Below the pieces are notes generated by a model. The model was not told the origin of the DNA. It saw only the letters and a list, made by a program, of their open reading frames with translations, and did not search any database. 64,000 nucleotides of DNA from Pseudoxanthomonas sp. Root65 (lineage in GTDB: Bacteria > Pseudomonadota > Gammaproteobacteria > Xanthomonadales > Xanthomonadaceae). How positions within the stretch are numbered: the stretch's first letter is position 1; the number at the start of each line of letters is the position of its first letter. Location of the stretch: positions 1,773,133-1,837,132 of the forward strand of contig NZ_LMHA01000001.1 of NCBI RefSeq assembly GCF_001427635.1, in the 5' to 3' direction. Below, piece by piece: positions 1 through 9,379 of this stretch. The translations under genes and the position numbers were made by a program.

Positions 1-3000
1 ACCGCATGCCGGGACGTCTGGTCCAGCAGCGTATCCGGGTAGCTGGGCATGACCAGCGGCGGCATCAGGTACTCGAACATCGAGCCGCTCCACGACAGCA
101 GCGTGGCATCGCCGTTGACCTCGGTCAGCAGGCGGCCCAGCGCGAACCAGCTCTCCTGCGGCAACTGCCCCTGCGCGATCGCCACGAAACTGCACAGCCG
201 CGCTTCCGACGCCAGCAGGTCGTAAAGCCCGCTGTCCAGGCGGTGCTCGTCGACGTTGTAGCCGATCGCCAGCAGGTGGCGCGCGCGGTCGTAGAGGAAT
301 TCGTATTCCATCAGCGAGAACTGCCCGGCGATGTGCGCCAGCCGTTCGAGCTGGTGGATGCGTTCGCGCGCACGGCGGGTGGCCAGCGGATGGGCCGAGG
401 CGTCCTGCAGTTCGCGCAACGTGGGAATGCGTTCGCCGGTCCAGGCGCTGGCGTCGGGCAACAGGAACTGCAGCTCCGCATGCGCCGAACGACAGCTTTC
501 GACCAGCGCGGTGGGCCAGTGGTGCGGATGCAGAGGCATCGGACTCGCGGCAGGCCAGGCCGCTGCGATGCCGTCCGCGTGCACCACCAGGCGCGCCAGC
601 ATGCGTTCGGCATCGATGACGGTCGCCGGCGGCTCCCGCTGCGCCTGTGCCAGTACCGCACCGAATTCGATCAGCGCACGCGACAGGGCTTCGTCGTCGG
701 AGCCCGCGTCCGCGGCCACGTCTTCCAGAACGGCCAGCGTATCGCCCAGTCCGCCGAAGGTGGCGGGCGCCAGCACCGGCGCATCGGCCAGCGCCAGCAG
801 GCCCTGGCGCAGGGTCAGCAGGTGCCCGGCCAGGTTGCCGCTGTCCACGGTGGAGATGTAGGCCGGCGGCAGCGGCTGCAGGGTTTCGGTGTCGTACCAG
901 TTGTAGAAGTGGCCGCGATGGCGCGGCAGCGCCTCCAGCGTGTCGAACACCAGGCGGGTGCGCTCCATCACGCCACCGGCCTGCAGGTAACCGAAATCGT
1001 ATGCGGCCAGGTTGGCCAGCAGCGACAGGCCGATATTGGTCGGCGACGTGCGTCGCGCCACCACCAGCGCCGGATGCTCCTGCACGTTGTCGGGCGGCAG
1101 CCAGTGGTCCTCGGCGCGCACGTAGGTCTCGAAGAACGCCCAGGTACGCCGCGACAGCGTGCCGAGGAAGGCGAGCTGCGGTACGGACAGCTTCTCCGTC
1201 CGCTGACCGGTGGGACGGCCCAGCCAGGCCATGACGGCAGGCGACACCAGCCAGAGCAGCAGCAACGGTGCGGCCACCCACAGCGCCGCGGGTTGCCGCA
1301 TCGCCAGCAGGGCGGCGATGGAGGTCGCGATCAGCGGTGCGGGCGCCATGCCGAGCAGTTCGGCGCGCATGCCGCCGCCGAGGCTGCGTTCCACTTCGCT
1401 GGAGGGATTCCACTGCAGCAGATGCCGGCGCGTGACCAGCAGGCGCCAGAGCGTACGCAGGATCGCGTCCACGCTGAAGAAGGCTTCGTACGGCAGGCAG
1501 GCCACATTGACCACCGCGCGCTGGAGTTGCCGCAGGCTCGACCGGCCCACCTGCACCAGATGCGTCTCCAGCGGCATGTCGACCGGCCAGGCGAATACGT
1601 CGCGCAACGCCGGCAGCAGCACCGGCAGCGCCCACAGGCTCAGCAGCCAGGCGGTCCAGGCGAGCGGGGCCGGCGAGAACAGCCAGCCCAGCACCAGCAA
1701 CGCCACCGTGGCCGCCGGCACCAGGCTGCGGCGCAGGTTGTCGAGCAGCTTGCCGCGCGAGAGCCAGGACAACGGGTTGCGCTCGAACCCGCCATCGCGG
1801 CGCGGCACCCACGGCAGCAGCCAGGGCAGCAACTGCCAGTCGCCGCGGATCCAGCGATAGCGGCGCTTCACGTCTGCCGCATAGCGCGCGGGATACTCCT
1901 CGAACAGCCGCACGTCGCTGACCAGACCGGCGCGCGCGTAGCAGCCTTCCAGCAGGTCGTGGCTGAGGATGCGGTTGTCGGGGAAGCGGTCGGCCAGCGC
2001 GTGCTCGAATGCATCCACGTCGTAGATGCCCTTGCCGACGAACGAGCCTTCGCCGAACAGATCCTGGTACACATCCGACACGGTGCGCGTATACGGATCG
2101 ATGCCCGGTTCGCTGCCGAACATGCGCGCATAACGCGAACTGGGCCGTCCGCTCAGGCTGGTGCCGACGCTGGGCTGCAGGATGCCGTAGCCGCGGACCA
2201 CGCGACGCCGGCGTGCATCGAACACGGCCTGGTTGAGCGGGTGCGCCAGCGTGCCGGCGAACTCGCGCGCGGCGTCGCGCGGCAGGCGCGTGTCGGTATC
2301 CAGCGTGATCACGTAGCGCACCTGCGCCAGCATGCCGAGGTTCCCGGTCACCTGCAGGAAGTCGTCGCCGGTCCCGCCGCGCAACAACCGGTTCAGTGCC
2401 GCCAGCTTGCCGCGCTTGCGCTCGTACCCCATCCAGCGGCGTTCGCGCGGATTCCACAGGCGCGGGCGGTGGAACAGGAAGAACAGATCGCCGCCGTCCT
2501 CGCCGGCGCGCTCCGGCGCATAGCGACGGTTGAGCTGTTCGATCCGCTGCGCGGCGTGGGCGACCAGGGCGGCATCGCCCGGCATCGACGACTCGTCGGC
2601 GTCCAGGAAATCGGTGAGCAGGGCGAAGTGCAGGTGGCGGTCACGGTTGGCCAGGAAGCGCACTTCCAGCGCTTCGACCAGGGCGTCCACGCCTTCCGTG
2701 CTTCCCAGCATGCTGGGCACTGCCACCAGAGTGCGTGCCGTTGCCGGAATGCCCTTGGAGAAATCCATCCGCGGCAGCGGCCGGGGCGCCACCCACAGGG
2801 TCGCCACCCAGTTGACCAGGGCGATGCCCAGTTCGCTGAACGCCAGCAGCGCCAGCGCCGCCAGCAACCAGAGGGGCACGCCCTGCGTGGGCGCTGCCGC
2901 GGTCAGCAGGCCATGGGTGAACAGGCCGATGATGGCGGCGATGGGAAGCAGATAACCCATCAGCGGAACGCGATGCGGGCGCAGGCGGACCGGGCGTGCA

Positions 3001-4229
3001 TCCGGCAGCGAGGCGACCGCCGCCTGCGTCTGGCCGACGCCGTCATCCACCAGGTAGAAGCCGACGTGCGCTTCCGGATGCGTCGGCGCCGCTGCGGCGG
3101 CGGCCTGTGCACGCTGCAGCGCGATCTCCGCGACGGTGTTCTCGTCGACACCGGCCAGGCGCGCGATCTTCTCCACCACGTGGCGGTAGTCGTCGCGCGT
3201 GCTGAAGTCCATCAGCGCATAGGTACGCGCCGGGTCGGCGCGCAGCGTGCGCTCGACCACACTCATGTCCTCGACGAATTCCCGCCAGTCCATGTTGGCC
3301 AGGAAGCGCAGGCTGCCGATGCTGTTGCTGATCGACACCTGGTCCGCCGCCTGCTGCTGGCTTTCCAGGTGCACCAGTTCCTCGATGCGCAGGCCGCCGT
3401 CGGCGGCCCACTGTTCCAGCCAGGTGACCGGCATGGAGAACACGCCGCCGCGTCCTTGCAATCCACGCATCAGTTCGGACACGAAGGCGCCACTGAGCGG
3501 CGGGCCGGAGCGCGCCATGTCGGCGATGACCAGCACCACGTCCTTGGGATCTTCCGCCGCGGTGCGATTGAGCTGCGCGGCCCACTCGCTGGCCAGGCGG
3601 TGGTCGTCGCCGTCGCGCATCACGCGTACCGCCATCCGGCGCAGGTTGTCGATCAGCGCCAGCCGCAACATGATCGGGATCGCCCACAGCTCGCCCAGTT
3701 TCAGTGGCGTGATGGACTGGTAGGCGGCGAAGAAGCGGCGCAAGGTCTCGGCGTCAATGCGGCCGTCGCCGTGCGCGATGGCTTCCAGCGACAGGTCGTA
3801 CACGCGCGGCAGGCCGGCGGACCCGCCCTGGCTCAATGACGGCAGCTGGCGGCTGTAGCCTTTCGGCAGGTGCCGGCGTGCGGTGACGATCTGCTCTTCC
3901 AGCAGGTACGAGTTGTCCAGCAACCACTCGCCGGCAGGGGTGATGCGCATGTCGTCCTGCACCATCCGCGTGAGCAGCGCGCAGACATCCTGTAGCAGGC
4001 CTTCGTTCTCGGCCAGGCGGTCCAGCAGGCGCTCCGGCCCCGCATGCGCGCGCACGCGGTGCGCCCGCGCCAATGCACGCCCATGCCGTTCCATCTGTTC
4101 GACGTTGAACAGCTGGGCGCGCAGCGGTGCTTCAGCGCTCAGCGGTTTCTGGATCGCGGCACGGCGCCAGCGCCACAGGCGACGACGCAGGCGCAACCAG
4201 CGGCTGAAAACCCTCCAGACCTGGGGCAT
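1..4229 (-). CDS. ndvB: Cyclic beta-1,2-glucan synthase, N-terminal part (gene runs off the window)
   Basis: The minus-strand frame from the ATG at 4229 (AGGA six bases upstream) stays open to position 1, giving about 1409 residues. Family members are inner-membrane GT84/GH94 enzymes of roughly 2,700-2,900 residues that build periplasmic cyclic glucans from UDP-glucose, so the C-terminal phosphorylase-like half lies outside. Visible in order: a basic N-terminus, membrane segments near residues 425-470, a glycosyltransferase part with LDTDTRLPRDAA from residue 643, more membrane segments near 833-880 and 951-1001, then a glucoamylase-like region (AYDFGYL, later NWYDTETLQPLPPAYIS). The opposite strand is also open for over 3.8 kb in the same codon register; that is a GC-bias shadow. 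Family assignment is confident; the precise glucan linkage is inferred. Confidence 0.88.
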   Translation of the reverse strand, partial: MPQVWRVFSRWLRLRRRLWRWRRAAIQKPLSAEAPLRAQLFNVEQMERHGRALARAHRVRAHAGPERLLDRLAENEGLLQDVCALLTRMVQDDMRITPAGEWLLDNSYLLEEQIVTARRHLPKGYSRQLPSLSQGGSAGLPRVYDLSLEAIAHGDGRIDAETLRRFFAAYQSITPLKLGELWAIPIMLRLALIDNLRRMAVRVMRDGDDHRLASEWAAQLNRTAAEDPKDVVLVIADMARSGPPLSGAFVSELMRGLQGRGGVFSMPVTWLEQWAADGGLRIEELVHLESQQQAADQVSISNSIGSLRFLANMDWREFVEDMSVVERTLRADPARTYALMDFSTRDDYRHVVEKIARLAGVDENTVAEIALQRAQAAAAAAPTHPEAHVGFYLVDDGVGQTQAAVASLPDARPVRLRPHRVPLMGYLLPIAAIIGLFTHGLLTAAAPTQGVPLWLLAALALLAFSELGIALVNWVATLWVAPRPLPRMDFSKGIPATARTLVAVPSMLGSTEGVDALVEALEVRFLANRDRHLHFALLTDFLDADESSMPGDAALVAHAAQRIEQLNRRYAPERAGEDGGDLFFLFHRPRLWNPRERRWMGYERKRGKLAALNRLLRGGTGDDFLQVTGNLGMLAQVRYVITLDTDTRLPRDAAREFAGTLAHPLNQAVFDARRRRVVRGYGILQPSVGTSLSGRPSSRYARMFGSEPGIDPYTRTVSDVYQDLFGEGSFVGKGIYDVDAFEHALADRFPDNRILSHDLLEGCYARAGLVSDVRLFEEYPARYAADVKRRYRWIRGDWQLLPWLLPWVPRRDGGFERNPLSWLSRGKLLDNLRRSLVPAATVALLVLGWLFSPAPLAWTAWLLSLWALPVLLPALRDVFAWPVDMPLETHLVQVGRSSLRQLQRAVVNVACLPYEAFFSVDAILRTLWRLLVTRRHLLQWNPSSEVERSLGGGMRAELLGMAPAPLIATSIAALLAMRQPAALWVAAPLLLLWLVSPAVMAWLGRPTGQRTEKLSVPQLAFLGTLSRRTWAFFETYVRAEDHWLPPDNVQEHPALVVARRTSPTNIGLSLLANLAAYDFGYLQAGGVMERTRLVFDTLEALPRHRGHFYNWYDTETLQPLPPAYISTVDSGNLAGHLLTLRQGLLALADAPVLAPATFGGLGDTLAVLEDVAADAGSDDEALSRALIEFGAVLAQAQREPPATVIDAERMLARLVVHADGIAAAWPAASPMPLHPHHWPTALVESCRSAHAELQFLLPDASAWTGERIPTLRELQDASAHPLATRRARERIHQLERLAHIAGQFSLMEYEFLYDRARHLLAIGYNVDEHRLDSGLYDLLASEARLCSFVAIAQGQLPQESWFALGRLLTEVNGDATLLSWSGSMFEYLMPPLVMPSYPDTLLDQTSRHA

Positions 4230-4329
4230 CGGAAATCCTGTGGGGAGCGGCTGACCGACGTGGAACCCATTCTTGCACGCACCCCGGGAGGTGGGCGTGA
4301 AGGGGTGGGTGATGCGCGCGCGTTCGCCG

Positions 4330-4602
4330 CTAGATGGGCATCGGCGTCAGCGTGAAGAGATAGCCGCGCGCATCCAGCATCGCGCGCAGGCGCTCCTCGG
4401 CGGCAACCCGGTTGAAGGTGCGGCGCACCCACAGGCCGTAGCAGGGACGCGTTCCGTCCACGCTGCTCTGCTGCACCCGACGGCTCACGTGGACATCGCC
4501 GGATTCGCAGGCGGTCGCCCAGATGACGCGCAGATCGTCCGGCCCGATCGACTGGCGGCTGCCCAGGTGCAGCAGGAAGACCTGTTTCTGTTCGCGTCGC
4601 AT
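4330..4602 (-). CDS. Hypothetical small protein (90 aa)
   Basis: Not recognised. The product is 90 residues, mostly soluble, with an RRTF...RLRAMLDARGYLFTLTP stretch near the C-terminus and no signal peptide or membrane segment. It follows the 4639-4881 gene by 36 bases on the same strand and ends with TAG about 100 bases before the glucan synthase start. No good ribosome binding site precedes the ATG, so coupling to the upstream gene or an earlier non-ATG start is possible. Treated as a gene because it completes a row of three same-strand small frames in an otherwise unexplained interval. Confidence 0.5.
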   Translation of the reverse strand: MRREQKQVFLLHLGSRQSIGPDDLRVIWATACESGDVHVSRRVQQSSVDGTRPCYGLWVRRTFNRVAAEERLRAMLDARGYLFTLTPMPI

Positions 4603-4638
4603 GCGTGGGTGCCCGTCGGTTACTGCGAGATGGCCGGC

Positions 4639-4881
4639 CTAGTGCCTGAAGCCCGGCCAGTCCGGATGCCGCGAGGTCTCGTACCACTGCTGCGCGCGCG
4701 CCATCGCTTCGGGTTTCGACAGGTCGGCCTTGGCGAAGAAGAACCAGCGCACGTCACTACCGGGCCCCTGCTGTTCGTGGACCAGTCGATACGCGTTGAC
4801 GCGCGAATCCCGCTCCGGATCCAGACGCGCGTCGATGGACTCGACGCCGAACGGGGAGATGAGCAGCGAGATGCTGCTCAT
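4639..4881 (-). CDS. Hypothetical small protein (80 aa)
   Basis: Not recognised. Eighty residues starting MSSISLLISPFGVES and ending in a Trp/His-rich tail (WYETSRHPDWPGFRH). It contains a RWFFFAKADLSKPEAMARAQQWYE segment that looks like a compact soluble fold. The ATG overlaps the stop of the 4878-5171 gene by four bases (ATGA), a typical sign of translational coupling, which is the main reason for choosing this internal start over an upstream one. No own Shine-Dalgarno sequence is obvious. Function unknown. Confidence 0.55.
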   Translation of the reverse strand: MSSISLLISPFGVESIDARLDPERDSRVNAYRLVHEQQGPGSDVRWFFFAKADLSKPEAMARAQQWYETSRHPDWPGFRH

Positions 4882-5171
4882 GGCGAGGCGCCCGCGGCAG
4901 GCAGCGGAACGAACGGGCGCACCCTGATGCGTCGCTGGATGTCGCGCTTGCCCGACCAGAAGTGCCATTCCTTCCTGACATATCGACGGAACAGCACCGC
5001 GACGCGTTGCACGAAGCCGGAACGCGCGACCACGCGGGGCGGTTCCCGCGCATCGGCCGGAATCGGCCAGCCCTCGTTCTCCGCGCACTCCACGGCACGG
5101 TCCTCCAGCAGAACAGCGATCCGGCGGAATGCGTGTGCGCCCAGAACGACGCGATGCGGCTTGCTGCTCAT
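4878..5171 (-). CDS. Hypothetical basic small protein (97 aa)
   Basis: Not recognised. Ninety-seven residues, Arg-rich, beginning MSSKPHRVVLGAHAFRR, with an amphipathic stretch (FVQRVAVLFRRYVRKEW) and a proline-rich end. The start at 5171 has GGGAG about five bases upstream; an in-frame extension to 5249 lacks such a site. First gene of the small three-gene row 5171 to 4330 and divergent from the fasciclin gene. The charge could suit nucleic-acid or membrane-surface binding, but that is only a guess. Confidence 0.55.
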   Translation of the reverse strand: MSSKPHRVVLGAHAFRRIAVLLEDRAVECAENEGWPIPADAREPPRVVARSGFVQRVAVLFRRYVRKEWHFWSGKRDIQRRIRVRPFVPLPAAGASP

Positions 5172-5488
5172 GGCGGCTCCCGATCTTGTGCGAGCCGGCA
5201 CACTGCGGGCGCGGAAGTTAGCCAGCCTCGGAATTCCGCGTGGACCCACGGTAGCACGTCGCGGCGACGCGCCCCGTGTGTTTCCGCGCGCGAAGCCTCA
5301 CGTGGCAGTCACGGCGACAGGCGCACAGTGTGCGGATCGCGGCGCAGGACCCCATCGGCTGCACAGCCGCGCGTCATCCTCGTTTCCTCTCTGCCGCATT
5401 GTGCGTGCCTCTGGCCTGGTGCCAGGTCGATGCTGCGGCCGCGACCGTTCGCCACGACCCACGCCGGGTCCCTCCCGCAGGAAACGCC
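5172..5488. other. Divergent intergenic region
   Basis: About 317 bases between the small-gene row and the fasciclin gene. It must hold promoters for both directions. I see no clear -35/-10 pair. The fasciclin frame stays open leftward to about 5276 and encodes a short hydrophobic run (FLSAALCVPLAWC, about 5390-5430) that resembles a signal-peptide core, so part of this gap may be coding. Confidence 0.4.
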
Positions 5489-5893
5489 ATGGACATGCTG
5501 CAGAAGCCCGGTCTCTTCCAGCAGGATCTGCTGGGGACGTTGAGGAGCCGGCATTCGTTCCGCACCTTCATGCAGGCGATCGACAGGGCCGGCCTGACCG
5601 CCTCGCTCAACGGAGCGGGTCCCTACACCGTGTTCGCCCCCACGGACGAGGCATTCCGGCAGTTGCCGCATGGCACGCTGGATCGCCTGCTCAACCCCGG
5701 CAACCGGGACGAACTCGCCGCGATGGTGAACCGCCACGTGGTTGCCGGCCGCCAGACAGCCGCAGATGTCTGCACGCCGAGCGGGCACGTGAGCATCGGC
5801 GATGCGCAGATCACGCGTCCCGACATCATGGCCAGGAACGGCGTAATCCATGGCATCGACAAGGTCAACCTGCCCGAACCCAGGCCTCGCTGA
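5489..5893 (+). CDS. Fasciclin (FAS1) domain protein
   Basis: One FAS1 domain fills the 134-residue product: YTVFAPTDEAFRQLP matches the first conserved FAS1 block, and HVVAGRQT with the end IMARNGVIHGIDKVNLP matches the second. Bacterial FAS1 proteins are usually exported and involved in adhesion or matrix contacts. The ATG at 5489 has AGGA eight bases upstream and gives no signal peptide. An upstream start, for example GTG at 5330, would add a hydrophobic segment ending in an Ala-rich stretch that looks like an export signal, so the true start is uncertain. A strong hairpin terminator follows. Confidence 0.82.
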   Translation: MDMLQKPGLFQQDLLGTLRSRHSFRTFMQAIDRAGLTASLNGAGPYTVFAPTDEAFRQLPHGTLDRLLNPGNRDELAAMVNRHVVAGRQTAADVCTPSGHVSIGDAQITRPDIMARNGVIHGIDKVNLPEPRPR

Positions 5894-5917
5894 GGTGAGG
5901 CAGCAAGGGAATGCACG

Positions 5918-5948
5918 CGGCAGGGCGTAATCCCTGCCGTTTTCTTTT
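5918..5948 (+). terminator. Rho-independent terminator of the fasciclin gene
   Basis: CGGCAGGG, a six-base loop, then CCCTGCCG followed by TTTTCTTTT. The eight-base-pair stem is perfect and the T tract lies on the plus strand, 25 bases after the fasciclin stop codon. Confidence 0.9.
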
Positions 5949-5998
5949 GCGTCAGCCGTGGCCCGCGGCGACGTTGCGTGGGTGCGTACCTGTCCGGG

Positions 5999-7381
5999 TC
6001 AGCCCCTGCGCATTAGGATCATCTTTTCCTGCGTCATGTCGCGCATGGTGTACGGGATGCCGCCCGTGCCGTATCCGGATTCGCGGCGACCGGCGAACGG
6101 CATCCAGTCGGTGCGGAAGGCGGTGGGGTCGTTGATCATCACCGCCGACGCATCCAGACGGTTGGCCGCGCGCAGCGCGACATCGATGTCCTGGGCGAAG
6201 ATGCTGGCCTGGAAGGCGGTAGGCAGGGCGTTCGCGCGCGCGATCGCCTCGTCGAGATCGCCGTAGCGATAGACCGCGACCACCGGACCGAAGACCTCCT
6301 GCAGGGAGATCCGCGCGTCGGCCGCGGGGTCGAGCAGCACCGTCGGTTGCAGCGTGGTCTCCGACTGGCGTGCCCCCCCGGTGGCGAGCGTGGCGCCGCC
6401 CTCGACTGCGTCCTTGATCCATTCCGCAACGCGGTCGGCTTCGCGTGGCAGGATCAGCGGACCGACCTCGGTGTCCTTCAGCGTGGGGTCGCCGGTACGC
6501 AGGCGTTCGACACGCGCGATCAGCCGCTGCGTGAAGTCGTCGGCGATGTCGCGGTGCACATAGACGCGCTGCGTCGACACGCAGACCTGGCCGGCATGGT
6601 AATACCCGCCTTTCACGATCGGCTCGATGATCCGGTCGAGGTCGGCGCTGCGGTCGACGATGGCCGGCGCCGCGCCGCCATGTTCCAGCGCCGAGCGCGC
6701 CCCGTGGGCGAGCTTGGCGTGCAGCGACCAGCCGACCCGGGCCGAGCCGATGAAACTGAGGAAAGCGACGCGGCGATCGGTCGCCAGCTGTTCGGCCAGG
6801 TCATTGCCTTCCGGCACGAAGCTCTGGCACCAGGGCTCGGGCAGGCCGGCCTCATGGACCAGCGCAACGAACTCCAGGCAGGAGAGCGGCGTCGTGCTCG
6901 CCGGCTTGACGATCACCGGGCAACCGACCGCGATGGCGGGCGCGACCTGGTGGACGATCAGGTTCAGCGGATGATTGAACGCCGAGATCGCCGCCACGAG
7001 GCCGATTGGCTCCTTGGTGGTGAACGCCCAGCGATTCTCCGCAGCGGCGGACAGACCCATCGGGATTTCCCGGCCCGCGAAGTTGCGCAGTTCGTCGGCG
7101 GCATTGTGGACGCCGTCGATGGCGCGCGTGGTCTCGACGATGGCATCGGCCAGCGGCTTGCCGCCTTCGCGCGCGATCTGCAGGGCCAGGTGGTCGCGCC
7201 GGTCCTCCATCAACGCGGCCAGCCTGCGCAGGATGGCCACGCGCTGATGCGGTTTCAGCCAGCCGTCGCGATCCTTGAATACGCGTTCGGCAACTTGCAG
7301 CTTGCGTTCCAGGGCCGCGGCATCGTCAACGCCGATCTCTGCGATGGGCGTGCGGTCGAAGGCCTGTACGACGGTCAACAT
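5999..7381 (-). CDS. NAD(P)-dependent aldehyde dehydrogenase family protein
   Basis: A 460-residue ALDH. Visible are the Asn of the active site (AISAFNHP, N136), the cofactor-binding KPASTTPLS, the catalytic Glu in ALEHGG (E233) and catalytic Cys in GQVCVSTQRV (C267), plus EVFGPVVAVYRY near the end. These enzymes oxidise aldehydes to acids. The ATG at 7381 has AAGGA upstream; an in-frame extension to 7513 would run into the neighbouring gene. It lies 49 bases after the TPP-enzyme gene on the same strand, so the two are probably one operon; the TPP enzyme may supply or share its aldehyde or keto-acid substrate. The substrate cannot be read from sequence. Confidence 0.9.
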   Translation of the reverse strand: MLTVVQAFDRTPIAEIGVDDAAALERKLQVAERVFKDRDGWLKPHQRVAILRRLAALMEDRRDHLALQIAREGGKPLADAIVETTRAIDGVHNAADELRNFAGREIPMGLSAAAENRWAFTTKEPIGLVAAISAFNHPLNLIVHQVAPAIAVGCPVIVKPASTTPLSCLEFVALVHEAGLPEPWCQSFVPEGNDLAEQLATDRRVAFLSFIGSARVGWSLHAKLAHGARSALEHGGAAPAIVDRSADLDRIIEPIVKGGYYHAGQVCVSTQRVYVHRDIADDFTQRLIARVERLRTGDPTLKDTEVGPLILPREADRVAEWIKDAVEGGATLATGGARQSETTLQPTVLLDPAADARISLQEVFGPVVAVYRYGDLDEAIARANALPTAFQASIFAQDIDVALRAANRLDASAVMINDPTAFRTDWMPFAGRRESGYGTGGIPYTMRDMTQEKMILMRRG

Positions 7382-7430
7382 CTTGGATTCCTTGCTTGGG
7401 TACGGGAAGAACGCGCGCGGCCGTGTCCGC

Positions 7431-9086
7431 CTACGAGCACTCCACGTCGGGCGTCCGGTTGCGCAACTCGTCGACCAGCACGCGGGTGTTCTCGGAATAG
7501 TCGATGGGTACATCGACCAGATGGACTCCGCCGCCGGTGAAGGCGGCTTCGAGCGTCGGCACGAGATCTTCGACCGCCGTCACCCGCGATCCCTTCGCGC
7601 CATAGGCCTGGGCATAGCGCACGAAGTCCGGATTGCCGAAGCGCATGCCGAAGTCCTCGAAGCCGTCGACCGCCTGCTTCCAGCGGATCATGCCGTAGGC
7701 ACCGTCGTTGAGGATCACCACGACCAGGTTCAGTCCGAGCCGCACCGCCGTTTCCATCTCCTGCGAATTCATCATGAAGCCGCCATCGCCGCAGACGGCC
7801 ATGACCCGGCGCTGCGGATGGAGCATCGCCGCCATCATCGCCGAGGGCAGGCCGGCGCCCATCGTGGCGAGCGCGTTGTCGAGCAGCAGCGTATTGGCTA
7901 CATGCGTGCGGTAGTTGCGGGCGAACCAGATCTTGTACATGCCGTTGTCGAGGCAGACGATGCCGTCGTCCGGCATGACCGTGCGCACATCGTGGACCAG
8001 GCGCTGCGGCGTGACCGGGAAGCGATCCTCCTCGGCGCGGTCGTTGAGGCGGGCGAGGATCTTCTGGCGCAGTTCGATCATCCCTTCATCGGCGGACAGG
8101 CGGCCGTCGAGCCGCTCGGCGAGCGCTTCGACCGAGCTGCCGATATCGCCGATCACCTCGATGTCCGGGTGGTAGACCTGTTCGACCGTGGCGGACTGGT
8201 AGCCGACGTGGATGACGTGCGGTACGCCGCTGCGCTTCATCAGGAAGGGCGGCTTCTCGACCGTGTCATGGCCGATGGCGATGATCAGGTCGGCGCGCGC
8301 AACCGCTTCGTGGACATAGTCGCCTTCCGACAGGGCGGCGGTGCCCATGTACAGGTTGGAACCGCCGGTCACCGCACCCTTGCCCATCTGCGTGTTGAAG
8401 AAGGGCAGGCGGGTACGCGTGACGAAGGTCGACAGCGCTTCGGTCAGCCACGGCCGACTGCCGGCCGCGCCGATCATCACCAGCGGTCGCTTCGCGTCGA
8501 GAATCGCCTGCGCGGCCCGGTCGAGCGCGGCAGGCGCGGCGAGCGGACGCTCGATCGGATGGACCGGAATCACCGGCGCGTGCTCGACCTCTTCGGCAGC
8601 GACGTCCTCCGGCAGCTCGAGATGCACCGGGCCCGGCCTCTCTTCCATGGCCACGCGGAACGCGTCACGCACGGTGGCGGGAATGGAGGCCGCGCTGACG
8701 ATCTGGCGCGTCATCTTGGTCAGCGGCTTCATCGACGCGACGATGTCGACGATCTGGAAGCGGGCCTGCTTGGCGCTCATCACGGCCTTCTGGCCGGTGA
8801 TCAGGATCAACGGCATGGCGCCCAGATGCGCGTACGCCGCACCAGTGGAGAAGTTCAGCGCGCCCGGACCCAGCGTGGCCAGGCAAACGCCGGGCCGGCC
8901 AGTGAGCCGTCCATGCGTCGCGGCCATGAAGGCCGCGGCCTGCTCATGACGCGTCAGCACCAGCTCGATGCGCGAATTCCGCAGCGATTCCAGGAAATCG
9001 AGATTCTCCTCGCCCGGCACGCCGAAGATGCGGTCCACGCCTTCGTTCTCCAGCGCGTCGACCAACAACGTAGAGCCCTTGCGCAT
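7431..9086 (-). CDS. Thiamine-pyrophosphate enzyme, acetolactate synthase-like
   Basis: A 551-residue three-domain TPP enzyme. The N-terminus has FGVPGEENLDF and the catalytic Glu in TRHEQAAAFMA; the C-terminal domain has the TPP/Mg motif GDGGFMMNSQEMETA ending with LNDGAYGM. The tail VDVPIDYSEN matches catabolic acetolactate synthases of the AlsS type, which condense two pyruvates. The second in-frame ATG (9086) is chosen because AGGA sits eight bases before it; the ATG at 9101 has no site. No small subunit gene is near, as expected for a catabolic or unusual-substrate form. Co-directional with the aldehyde dehydrogenase. Substrate is inferred only. Confidence 0.85.
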   Translation of the reverse strand: MRKGSTLLVDALENEGVDRIFGVPGEENLDFLESLRNSRIELVLTRHEQAAAFMAATHGRLTGRPGVCLATLGPGALNFSTGAAYAHLGAMPLILITGQKAVMSAKQARFQIVDIVASMKPLTKMTRQIVSAASIPATVRDAFRVAMEERPGPVHLELPEDVAAEEVEHAPVIPVHPIERPLAAPAALDRAAQAILDAKRPLVMIGAAGSRPWLTEALSTFVTRTRLPFFNTQMGKGAVTGGSNLYMGTAALSEGDYVHEAVARADLIIAIGHDTVEKPPFLMKRSGVPHVIHVGYQSATVEQVYHPDIEVIGDIGSSVEALAERLDGRLSADEGMIELRQKILARLNDRAEEDRFPVTPQRLVHDVRTVMPDDGIVCLDNGMYKIWFARNYRTHVANTLLLDNALATMGAGLPSAMMAAMLHPQRRVMAVCGDGGFMMNSQEMETAVRLGLNLVVVILNDGAYGMIRWKQAVDGFEDFGMRFGNPDFVRYAQAYGAKGSRVTAVEDLVPTLEAAFTGGGVHLVDVPIDYSENTRVLVDELRNRTPDVECS

Positions 9087-9379
9087 CGTTCGGATCCTCA
9101 TGGCAGTGAAAGGGACAGAGCTGCATGAATGTCGTGCGTCGCCGAGTCTAGCAAGCGTTGCGTTAAACGCGCGGGGCGTTGCGCTACCGGAAGACATGTG
9201 TCCGCGAGGATCGCGATGTTCTTCGTTCTGGAACGCTAGCCCTCCCTTCTGACTGACCCACTCCAGGCGCAGTACATACCTCGACTCGTTCCAGGTCGCT
9301 GCATGTCGGAAGTCGCTACGCGCAGAGTGGCGAGCGAGCGTCTACGGAAAGCTAGTCGGTCGCTCAGAGGTTCTTATAG

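Noticed and set aside
6..3839. A 1277-codon plus-strand frame opposite the glucan synthase
   Set aside because: It is in the same codon register as the minus-strand glucan synthase frame, which has clear family motifs; its product is a low-complexity Arg/Gln/Ala-rich string. GC-rich antisense artefact.
9102..9379. A possible short gene or operator in the gap between the TPP enzyme and hydrolase genes
   Set aside because: There are GCGTTGCG-type direct repeats near 9150-9180 but no clear palindrome, and the only frames have no ribosome binding site or recognisable product.
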